DNA of 41,037 nucleotides from CAZTII01 sp964613305. GTDB lineage: Bacteria; Bacillota_I; Bacilli_A; Erysipelotrichales; Erysipelotrichaceae. The translations under genes and the position numbers were made by a program. The notes under the pieces were generated by a model. The model did no database searches, had not been told where the DNA came from, and worked only from the letters and a program-made list of their open reading frames with translations. This document shows, piece by piece, positions 33,804 through 41,037 of this stretch. Within the stretch, counting starts at the first letter, position 1. The number at the start of each line of letters is the position of its first letter. The stretch covers positions 1 to 41,037 of the forward strand of contig CAZTII010000011.1 in NCBI GenBank assembly GCA_964613305.1, in the 5' to 3' direction.

Positions 33804-34719
33804 ATCCTTTTAACTGATGAAAAATACGTTGAGCCGCAATAGCTCCATCACTACATGCCGTAATTACTTGACGTAACACCGTAACACGACAATCACCAAC
33901 ACCATAAATACCCTTCACTGACGTTTCCATGTGTTCGTTTACTACAATGTATCCTTGTTCATTACAAATACCTAATTTTTTCGCAAAATCAGTAATTGGA
34001 TCTAAGCCAATATAAGGGAATACAGCTGCTGTATCGATTTCCATGGTTTCTTTCGTATCGACATTTTCTAATACAATTGCTCCAACTTTTCCATCTTTTT
34101 CAACAATAGCTTTTGGAACATGTTTTTTAATAACGTTAATCTTACTTTCTTTTTCAATGCGGTCTTGAATAATTGGTTCTGCTCTAAATACATCACGACG
34201 AATCACAATGTTTACTTGCGAAGCAAATTGCGCTAAATACAATGATTCTTCTAGTGCACTATTCCCTCCACCAATGACCGTTACCACTTTATCCTTAAAG
34301 AAAGCACCATCGCATACAGCACAATAGGATACCCCTTTTCCTGTTAATTCTTTTTCATTCGGAATGTTCATTAAACGTTCTTTTGTACCTGTCGCAATAA
34401 TAACGCTTAATCCCGATACAATCGAACCATCATCCAATGTTACTTTCTTAACATCACCATCGATAATATCCACAACTTCTCCAGAAACAAATTCAGCACC
34501 GAAGCTTGTTGAATGATCAAACATTGACATTGCTAACTCAACTCCTGAACTTTCTTTTACGCTTGGATAATTGGATATTTCAAACGTTTTAATCAGTTTT
34601 CCACCAGGTGCATTTGATTCAATTAATGCACATGATAATCCAGCACGAGAACCGTACAATGCCGCCGTCATTCCCGCAGGTCCACTTCCCACAATAATTA
34701 CATCATATATCTTGTCCAT
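33802..34719 (-). CDS. trxB: Thioredoxin-disulfide reductase
   Basis: 305 residues. The FAD fingerprint GSGPAGMTAALYGSRAG (11-27), the redox-active C133-A-V-C136, the second GGGNSALEE nucleotide loop and the GVGDCR end are all present. It reduces thioredoxin with NADPH. Its start lies 22 nt inside the end of the Lgt-HAD gene, with GGAGAAG as ribosome site, so it is the last gene of the uvrA operon. Confidence 0.96.
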   Translation of the reverse strand: MDKIYDVIIVGSGPAGMTAALYGSRAGLSCALIESNAPGGKLIKTFEISNYPSVKESSGVELAMSMFDHSTSFGAEFVSGEVVDIIDGDVKKVTLDDGSIVSGLSVIIATGTKERLMNIPNEKELTGKGVSYCAVCDGAFFKDKVVTVIGGGNSALEESLYLAQFASQVNIVIRRDVFRAEPIIQDRIEKESKINVIKKHVPKAIVEKDGKVGAIVLENVDTKETMEIDTAAVFPYIGLDPITDFAKKLGICNEQGYIVVNEHMETSVKGIYGVGDCRVTVLRQVITACSDGAIAAQRIFHQLKG

Positions 34720-36167
34720 GATTTCTTCTCCTTCACTATTTCTAGTATTTCTCTTAAATCAGTAATAACATTATTCGGTTTTGTTTCAATAAGCATCACT
34801 TCACGATCTTTATTAAAAACAAAACCAATACTATAAGCGTTACATGCATGAGCTGCCTTTATATCATTAGCGCTATCGCCAACATAAATACAATCATCAT
34901 GACCTAAGCCAATTTCTTGACATGCCTTTAAAATACCATCTGGTGCCGGTTTAGGATGTTCAATACAGTCTTGGCCAATTATTGAATCAAAATACTTTAC
35001 CATATCCCATTGTTCTAAACCAAAAAGTACACCATCTTTCTTTTTCGCCGAAACAACACCCATATGATAACCATCTTTTTTTAACTGTTCTAACACTTCA
35101 ATAGCACCATCGATTGGTTTTACCAAAGTTTCATGTAGACGAAAGTTCTCTACGCGATACTCCTTAATTAATTCTTCAACATCATGACCTGGAAATAACG
35201 TAGGAAACATATCAATTAATGGTGGACCAATCACATCAATCTGTAGTTGTTCAGTAAATTCTTCTTCCGTACGATATTTTTTAAACATATAGCGATACGT
35301 TTCAATAATGGCCGGTTCTGTATCTAAAATAGTTCCATCTAAATCAAATAAAATAACTGGTTTATTCTCTTTTTGAAACTTACGAAATACACCAACATAT
35401 CCCAAATATCCAACAACTATAAAGATGACCGAAATAACTTGTGCCATTCGTAGTCCCATAAACATTAAGCTATCGGTACGCATTGATTCAACAATTAAAC
35501 GCGACCAACCATACCATAGAAAATATAAATACAAACCATCGCCACGTTTCATCGTTTTATTCTTCACGTTAATATGTTCAATAAACACTTTAATTAAAAA
35601 GAAGCCGATTAAATTCAACACACTTTCATAAAGAAAAGTTGGTGCATAATATAAACCATCAATATGCATTCCTTCTTTAATAAAAGTAGGAAAACGATCA
35701 AAATACGATGGTGATACGACATCACCATGAGCCTCTTGATTTAAAAAGTTACCCCAACGACCAATTGCTTGTCCCAATAAAATATTCGGGAAAATAATAT
35801 CAGCCATTCTAAAAAAGCTAATATTGTTCTTTTTACAATAATAATAACCATATAACCCACCTGCCAATAATCCGCCTTGAATCGCTAGACCACCTTCATA
35901 AATTTTTAAAAAGTCGATCGGATTCGCTAAATAGTAGCCTAAGTCAAAAAATACACAATACCATAAGCGAGCTCCCACAATACCAACTAAAAAACAATTA
36001 ATGATTAAATCTTCTAATACTGATGATGGATAGCCATTGTTCTTAATAGAACGATGACTAAAGTACGCCGTTGACGCTACACCACTCATCATTAGTACAG
36101 CATACCAACGAATGGCCAATGGACCGATTTGCACAAAGGTACTCATATTTGGAAAAAAACTCATCAT
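34698..36167 (-). CDS. lgt: Prolipoprotein diacylglyceryl transferase fused to a HAD phosphatase
   Basis: 489 residues, far longer than Lgt alone (about 260-290). Residues 1-265 are a complete Lgt with several membrane segments and the signature GRWGNFLNQEAHGD (136-149); it transfers diacylglycerol from phosphatidylglycerol to the lipobox cysteine of prolipoproteins. Residues about 270-489 are a HAD-IA phosphatase: FDLDGTILDTE (motif I, 274-284), GVVSAKKK, KPAPDGIL, YVGDSANDIKAA. In Bacillus, lgt and ppaX (pyrophosphatase of the HPr-kinase system) are separate nearby genes; here the frame is open with no stop between them, and hprK lies directly upstream. The start is fused to the hprK stop (TAATG). 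Confidence 0.9.
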   Translation of the reverse strand: MMSFFPNMSTFVQIGPLAIRWYAVLMMSGVASTAYFSHRSIKNNGYPSSVLEDLIINCFLVGIVGARLWYCVFFDLGYYLANPIDFLKIYEGGLAIQGGLLAGGLYGYYYCKKNNISFFRMADIIFPNILLGQAIGRWGNFLNQEAHGDVVSPSYFDRFPTFIKEGMHIDGLYYAPTFLYESVLNLIGFFLIKVFIEHINVKNKTMKRGDGLYLYFLWYGWSRLIVESMRTDSLMFMGLRMAQVISVIFIVVGYLGYVGVFRKFQKENKPVILFDLDGTILDTEPAIIETYRYMFKKYRTEEEFTEQLQIDVIGPPLIDMFPTLFPGHDVEELIKEYRVENFRLHETLVKPIDGAIEVLEQLKKDGYHMGVVSAKKKDGVLFGLEQWDMVKYFDSIIGQDCIEHPKPAPDGILKACQEIGLGHDDCIYVGDSANDIKAAHACNAYSIGFVFNKDREVMLIETKPNNVITDLREILEIVKEKKSWTRYMM

Positions 36168-37120
36168 TACTCCTCTTTATTTGCCGCACTTTGTTTTTGA
36201 ATGTGGGCATATACTCTCTTTTCAAATTCTTTTGCACTATTAAATCCTGCTTGTTTTAATTGGAAATTCGTAACTGCTGACTCAACTAATACTGCCATGG
36301 ATCGTCCTTCTTTTACTGGCAATACAATCGTAGGTACATCAATTCCTAAAATTGTCGTATGCTCGTCTTCTTCAATACCAACACGTGCATAAGAAACCGT
36401 AGAATCATACTTTTCTAGTCGAATTACAACATCGATATTATCTTTCGCTAGTAGTGCACTAGCACCAAACATCTTACCAACATCGATAATACCAATACCA
36501 CGAATTTCTAACATACCGCTCAATAATTCAGGACTATGACCAACTAATGTGTTGTGTACTTTGGCAATATCCACACGATCATCCGCAACTAACACGTGAC
36601 CACGACGAATCAATTCAAGGGCAATTTCACTTTTACCCATGCCACTTTCTCCAGTAATCATAACACCTTTTCCGAATACACTAATTAATACGCCATGGAA
36701 ACTATCACTTGGTGCTAGACGCTCATCCAAAAAGGTAACAAATTCAACCATCAAGCGATAACTTGGTGACGCTGATTTAAAGATTGGAAAGTTTACTTGA
36801 TTAGCCACTTCAATTAACACTGGTGGACATTCACGATTACGCGATAAAACAATCATTGGCGTAAATACATCGGTAATTTTATAAAAGCGTTCTCTTTGCA
36901 CATCATCACTCAACGTACGAATGTACGCAAGTTCTTTATCACCAATAATAACAATTCGTTTCGGTTCCGAAAATTTAAAAAATCCCGCCAATTCCAATCC
37001 TGGTCGATTTAAATCAGGAACGATAACCCAGCGATCAAGAGAAGCTTTATCTCCGGTAATTTGTTCAAGTTTAAAATATTCGACCAACTCTCGTATCATT
37101 ACTCTTTCTTCAGTTTCCAT
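36167..37120 (-). CDS. hprK: HPr kinase/phosphorylase
   Basis: 317 residues. It phosphorylates HPr at Ser46 with ATP or PPi when glycolytic intermediates are high, driving CcpA-type catabolite control, and removes the phosphate in the reverse reaction. Walker A (GESGMGKSEIAL), the VADDRVDI segment and the HprK signature EIRGIGIIDVGKMFG are present. I chose ATG at 37120 because GGAGG lies 8 nt upstream; a TTG at 37135 would add five residues. It overlaps uvrA by 11 nt and lgt by 1 nt. Confidence 0.95.
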   Translation of the reverse strand: METEERVMIRELVEYFKLEQITGDKASLDRWVIVPDLNRPGLELAGFFKFSEPKRIVIIGDKELAYIRTLSDDVQRERFYKITDVFTPMIVLSRNRECPPVLIEVANQVNFPIFKSASPSYRLMVEFVTFLDERLAPSDSFHGVLISVFGKGVMITGESGMGKSEIALELIRRGHVLVADDRVDIAKVHNTLVGHSPELLSGMLEIRGIGIIDVGKMFGASALLAKDNIDVVIRLEKYDSTVSYARVGIEEDEHTTILGIDVPTIVLPVKEGRSMAVLVESAVTNFQLKQAGFNSAKEFEKRVYAHIQKQSAANKEE

Positions 37121-39947
37121 CACTTTTTCCTCCAAGTATTTTTCTTAAATACTGTCCAGTATAACTTTCTGGACATTGACACACTTCCTCAGGGCTACCA
37201 GCGACAACAACACTGCCACCACCATCTCCTCCCTCAGGACCTAAATCAATAAGATAATCAGCGCATTTAATCACATCCAAATTATGTTCAATAATTAAGA
37301 CGGTATCACCATTATCTACGATTCGATTCAATACTGTCAGTAACTTTCTCACATCATGACTATGTAATCCAGTAGTTGGCTCATCTAAGACAAAAATAGT
37401 TTTACCAGTAGCCTTCTTTTGTAACTCACTCGCTAATTTCACGCGTTGAGCTTCACCACCAGATAATGTTGTACTCGATTGACCTAATTTAACATATCCT
37501 AACCCAACATCATACAACGTCTGTAACTTATCACGAATTTTACTCACTGAACTAAAGAATAAAATCGCATCTTCCACAGTCATTTCTAATATTTCAAAGA
37601 TATTTTTACCTTTAAAGCGAACTTGTAATGTTTCTTCATTATAACGTTTCCCTAAACATTCTTGACAAGCAACATACACATCCGGCAAGAAATTCATCGA
37701 AATACGTTTAACCCCATCACCTTGACACGCTTCACAACGGCCCCCTTTTACATTAAAAGAAAAACGACCTTTATCATAACCACGAATCACAGCATCTGGT
37801 GTTTGTGCAAACAAATCACGAATATCATCAAAGACACCAGTATATGTTACTGGATTAGAACGTGGTGTACGTCCAATTGGATCTTGACTGATCACAATCA
37901 CTTTATCAATTTCCTTTAAACCTGTAATCGATTTAAATTTACCAGGTTTAACACGAACACGACCAAGTTCACGTTGAACTGCTTTACAAACAACTTCATT
38001 CACCAATGTACTCTTCCCACTACCACTAACACCTGTGACAACACACATTGTACCTAATGGAATCGTTACATTAATATTTTTCAAATTGTTCTCAGAAGCA
38101 CCTTTAACAACTAATTTTTTACCATTACCGCTACGACGAACACTAGGAACTTCAATTTTCATTGCCCCACTTAAATACTGACCAGTAATCGACTTTTCAT
38201 TCAACATCACTTCCTGTGGCGCCCCACACGCTACAACTTCACCACCATGAACACCAGCACCAGGACCAATATCAATTAAATAATCACATTCCATCATCGT
38301 TTCTTCATCATGTTCTACAACAATCAAGGAATTACCTAAATCACGCATTTCTTTTAAGGTATGAATCAATTTTGCATTATCGCGTTGATGAAGACCAATC
38401 GATGGCTCATCTAATACATACAATACACCAGTCAACTTTGAACCGATTTGAGTGGCCAAGCGAATACGTTGCGCTTCACCACCAGACAATGTTAACGCTA
38501 AGCGATCTAAACTTAAATAATCCAAACCAACATTTTTTAAAAATTGACAACGATTTGTAATTTCTTTTAAAACTAAATCAGCAATAGTACGATCACTTTC
38601 ATTCAACACTAAGCTATTAAGCCAAACTAAGGCCTCTTTAACACTCATTTCGGTAAACTCAATGATGTTCTTATCACCAACATAAACACTTAAAGCCGCC
38701 TCATTTAAACGTCTACCGTGACATGAAGGACACGTACTTTCCATCATAAAGGATTGATACCATTCTTTGGACATCATACTCGTCGTCTCCAAGAATCGAC
38801 GTTCAATCAATGTCTTAACCCCTTCAATATAATCAAACTTACTATACGAATTGCCACTACTCGATACAATCGTATACGCAATTGGTTCTTTAGAACCATT
38901 TAAAATAATATCCATTTCAAAATCACTAAATTCATTCAACGGTTTATTTAAATCAATATGATAATAAGAACAAAGAGTAGTAAATTGTTGCCATTCAATG
39001 TTTTCCGTATCGATAATATTCTTATAATAAACAATACCTTTTTTACGAATTGATTTCGATGCATCAGGAATTAATATATCCACATCAACTTCCTGAGTAA
39101 CACCTAACCCCTTACACGTTTCACAAGCTCCTAAAGGCGCATTAAACGAAAATAAACGTGGTTCTAAATGAGGAATAGAAAACCCACAATATTTACACGC
39201 AAAATTACTCGAAAATAACAATTCTTCCTCATCTATTTTAACAAGAACATTGCCATCCGCTAATTTAAGCGCAACTTCCAAAGAATCATGAAGACGACTA
39301 CGACTATCGGAATTCTTTTTAAGACGATCAACAACAACATCAATACAATGTTTTTTATTCTTTTCACACACAATATCGTCATCCAATGAATATACCGTAC
39401 CATCAACACGTACCCGAGTGAAACCATCTTTTACCAACTTAGGAAAAAAATCCTTAAATGTGCCTTTTTGATCTTTGACTACCGGCGAATAAATTTCCAA
39501 TCGACAACCATCAGGATACTTCATAATACGATCAATCATGCTCGAAATCGATTGTGATGTTATCGGTTCATGATGAATAGGACACACTGGAATACCAATA
39601 CGAGCATACAACAAACGCAAATAATCAAATATCTCCGTCACTGTTCCAACGGTAGAACGCGGATTATTACTCGTCGTTTTTTGATCAATTGAAATAGAAG
39701 GAGACAATCCTTCAATCACTTCAACATTAGGTTTCTCCACTCCACCTAAAAACTGACGAGCGTAAGCACTCAACGACTCAACATAACGTCGTTGACCTTC
39801 TGCATAAATAGTATCAAAAGCCAATGACGTTTTTCCTGAACCAGACAAACCTGTCATTACTACTAATTTATTACGAGGAATATCCAAATCGATATTCTTT
39901 AAATTATTTTCTTTAGCACCACGAATAATAATCTTACCAAACTCCAT
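37110..39947 (-). CDS. uvrA: Excinuclease ABC subunit A
   Basis: 945 residues, full length. Two ABC ATPase halves carry Walker A GLSGSGKTSLAF and GVSGSGKSTLVN and two LSGGEAQR signatures. The zinc modules are visible (CKYCGFSIPHLEP...CETC and CEACQGDG...CQECLGKRY). It finds DNA lesions with UvrB in nucleotide excision repair. It is the first gene of the operon uvrA-hprK-lgt/HAD-trxB, with GAGGTGG before the ATG. Confidence 0.98.
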   Translation of the reverse strand: MEFGKIIIRGAKENNLKNIDLDIPRNKLVVMTGLSGSGKTSLAFDTIYAEGQRRYVESLSAYARQFLGGVEKPNVEVIEGLSPSISIDQKTTSNNPRSTVGTVTEIFDYLRLLYARIGIPVCPIHHEPITSQSISSMIDRIMKYPDGCRLEIYSPVVKDQKGTFKDFFPKLVKDGFTRVRVDGTVYSLDDDIVCEKNKKHCIDVVVDRLKKNSDSRSRLHDSLEVALKLADGNVLVKIDEEELLFSSNFACKYCGFSIPHLEPRLFSFNAPLGACETCKGLGVTQEVDVDILIPDASKSIRKKGIVYYKNIIDTENIEWQQFTTLCSYYHIDLNKPLNEFSDFEMDIILNGSKEPIAYTIVSSSGNSYSKFDYIEGVKTLIERRFLETTSMMSKEWYQSFMMESTCPSCHGRRLNEAALSVYVGDKNIIEFTEMSVKEALVWLNSLVLNESDRTIADLVLKEITNRCQFLKNVGLDYLSLDRLALTLSGGEAQRIRLATQIGSKLTGVLYVLDEPSIGLHQRDNAKLIHTLKEMRDLGNSLIVVEHDEETMMECDYLIDIGPGAGVHGGEVVACGAPQEVMLNEKSITGQYLSGAMKIEVPSVRRSGNGKKLVVKGASENNLKNINVTIPLGTMCVVTGVSGSGKSTLVNEVVCKAVQRELGRVRVKPGKFKSITGLKEIDKVIVISQDPIGRTPRSNPVTYTGVFDDIRDLFAQTPDAVIRGYDKGRFSFNVKGGRCEACQGDGVKRISMNFLPDVYVACQECLGKRYNEETLQVRFKGKNIFEILEMTVEDAILFFSSVSKIRDKLQTLYDVGLGYVKLGQSSTTLSGGEAQRVKLASELQKKATGKTIFVLDEPTTGLHSHDVRKLLTVLNRIVDNGDTVLIIEHNLDVIKCADYLIDLGPEGGDGGGSVVVAGSPEEVCQCPESYTGQYLRKILGGKSDGN

Positions 39948-39964
39948 ATAACCACCTCGCTATC

Positions 39965-39993
39965 ATTATACCGTTTTTTAAAATACATAACAA
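39965..39993 (-). promoter_or_regulatory. Promoter of uvrA operon
   Basis: On the minus strand TTGTTA (39988-39993), a 17-nt spacer and TATAAT (39965-39970), 18 nt before the uvrA ATG. No SOS box (CGAAC-N4-GTTCG) is visible near it. Confidence 0.75.
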
Positions 39994-40011
39994 ATAAAAC
40001 ACAAAAAAAGC

Positions 40012-40103
40012 GTAATCAACAAATGAAATTATTTTCCAACAATTAAAACAAAAATTAAATATTAATAAAGTTTTTATTCATTTTAAAAGTATTCGTTGAT
40101 TAC
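40012..40103. repeat. Inverted repeat in the uvrA/HAD divergent region
   Basis: GTAATCAAC (40012-40020) and GTTGATTAC (40095-40103) are 9-bp inverted copies 74 nt apart. The right copy contains the -35 box of the downstream gene. The two promoters point away from each other and the region holds no gene. Confidence 0.4.
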
Positions 40104-40124
40104 ACATTCCATCCTTGTTAAAAT
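40096..40124 (+). promoter_or_regulatory. Promoter of the Cof-type HAD gene
   Basis: TTGATT (40096-40101), a 17-nt spacer and TAAAAT (40119-40124), 19 nt before the ATG at 40144. Confidence 0.65.
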
Positions 40125-40143
40125 ATCATCAGGAGAATTGATT

Positions 40144-40938
40144 ATGCCTAACATACTATTTTTTGATATTGATGGAACGCTCATTGATGTATCTCAACAA
40201 ATGCATACCCCTTCCCAAGAAACTATTTGTGCGATACACCAATGCCAAGCAAAAGGAAATCTTTTGTTTATCGCGACATCAAGAGGATCTTTACCAAATG
40301 GTCTACAATCAATACCATTTGACGGCTACATCTTTAACGATGGGCATCAAATTGTCGTTAATAATGAACATTGGGTCAATGATTTATTCACTCAAGAAGA
40401 CATTCATTATTTAAGTACGCACTTTGAAAAAAACAACGCAGCTTATTATTGGGCTCACCGTAAAACACATTACAACAAATATAATCATTCTCCTCTAATG
40501 CAATTACACAATACTCTCTATATTGGTTCTACCCATATGGACGCGATTGAAACATACGACAACAGCGAAATCATCGCTGACTCCACATGTGCTATGTTTA
40601 ATACGAAAGAAGAATTATACGCTTGTCTTAAACTCATAGAAGGAAAATATTCCGTCAACGCATACGATACTGGCTGCATTAGAATGGATGTATATCCAAA
40701 AGGTTTTAATAAAGGAAGTGCTTGTCACTACGTTTATACCCGTTTAAACATCGATAAAAACAACACTTATGCCTTTGGCGATGGCCTAAATGACATCGAA
40801 ATGTTACAAGAAGTAGGTTGTGGCATTGCGATGAACAATGCCTGTGACACGGTAAAACAAGTTGCAGATTATGTAACAACAAGTGTCTTAGAGAACGGAA
40901 TTGTTCACGCTTTAAAACATTTTAAATTAATCGATTAA
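40144..40938 (+). CDS. Cof-type HAD-IIB family phosphatase
   Basis: 264 residues. HAD motif I is FFDIDGTLIDV at the N-terminus, motif II IATSRG, motif III a lysine in GFNKGSAC, motif IV FGDGLNDIEML; the cap domain between is type IIB. These cytosolic enzymes hydrolyse sugar phosphates or phosphorylated cofactors; the substrate cannot be assigned. The start is ATG at 40144, 9 nt after AGGAG; the open frame extends to 40096, but that part contains the promoter. Confidence 0.92.
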   Translation: MPNILFFDIDGTLIDVSQQMHTPSQETICAIHQCQAKGNLLFIATSRGSLPNGLQSIPFDGYIFNDGHQIVVNNEHWVNDLFTQEDIHYLSTHFEKNNAAYYWAHRKTHYNKYNHSPLMQLHNTLYIGSTHMDAIETYDNSEIIADSTCAMFNTKEELYACLKLIEGKYSVNAYDTGCIRMDVYPKGFNKGSACHYVYTRLNIDKNNTYAFGDGLNDIEMLQEVGCGIAMNNACDTVKQVADYVTTSVLENGIVHALKHFKLID

Positions 40939-41037
40939 TAGCGAACATTTGGCTGAATTGCAAGCAGAAATGGAATTAAGGGAAAAAAAGAATAAAACCA
41001 TCAAAACCGGCTCAACCGAAGTAGTATTTGCGTATTA
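40934..41037 (+). other. Possible coding fragment at the window edge
   Basis: After a stop at 40928-40930, one plus-strand frame reads on as INSEHLAELQAEMELREKK and then KTGSTEVVFAY to the window end. It looks protein-like (charged helix) but has no ribosome site, and it may be the remnant or start of a gene beyond the window. I do not recognise it. Confidence 0.25.

Noticed and set aside
39948..40095. LexA/SOS box for uvrA
   Set aside because: No CGAAC-N4-GTTCG-like sequence was found in the uvrA promoter region.
40096..40143. Upstream extension of the HAD gene
   Set aside because: It covers the promoter; ATG at 40144 has AGGAG 9 nt upstream and matches the HAD motif I distance.

Overview
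This AT-rich window is bacterial chromosome from a low-GC Gram-positive (Firmicutes). The conserved blocks rapZ-yvcK-whiA, uvrA-hprK-lgt-trxB and tdk-prfA-prmC-tsaC-glyA, the HPr kinase and a CIRCE/HrcA operator are all Firmicutes traits. A fused Lgt-HAD protein and the general style of the genes suggest an Erysipelotrichia-like anaerobe, but that placement is an inference and no rRNA is present to test it.

Layout. 1-530: three plus-strand tRNA genes (Asn, Glu, Lys) with a promoter and terminators. 501-11410, minus strand: a GNAT acetyltransferase, a DUF2156 protein and a small membrane protein; the rapZ-yvcK-whiA operon; a TagO/WecA-type transferase; the tdk-prfA-prmC-tsaC-glyA operon; rpmE. 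11412-12410: a flavin-reductase-like gene converging on an Xre regulator. 12502-14489: htpG with a strong promoter and a CIRCE operator. 14488-18490: a ferredoxin-like protein, a broken ABC ATPase, and two tandem cytosolic 5'-nucleotidase-family genes, the second frameshifted. 18505-18534: a solitary sequence resembling a type I-C CRISPR repeat. 18625-21060: a four-module CoA-disulfide-reductase/rhodanese/TusA/DsrE protein. 21166-24677: three membrane-bound GGDEF proteins. 24765-27112: YbaK deacylase, a chloramphenicol-acetyltransferase-like protein and a DUF6933/pRiA4b-ORF3 protein. 27214-29446: a Zn/Cd-type P-type ATPase under an ArsR/SmtB-type operator. 29451-32351: PEP carboxylase. 32380-33704: a secreted dockerin protein. 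33779-39993: the uvrA-hprK-lgt/HAD-trxB operon. 40096-40938: a Cof-type HAD phosphatase.

How it fits together. Most of the window is housekeeping: translation (tRNAs, PrfA, PrmC, TsaC, L31, YbaK), one-carbon and nucleotide metabolism (GlyA, Tdk), envelope synthesis and its regulators (TagO/WecA-like, Lgt, RapZ, YvcK, WhiA), carbon control (HprK, with a possible cre site at ppc), DNA repair (UvrA) and thiol redox (TrxB, the CoADR fusion). The accessory-looking part is roughly 14.5-27 kb plus the dockerin gene. I found no complete undescribed defence or mobile system. The items most worth following are the isolated CRISPR-like repeat, the Lgt-HAD fusion, the three GGDEF proteins without canonical I-sites, and the secreted dockerin protein.
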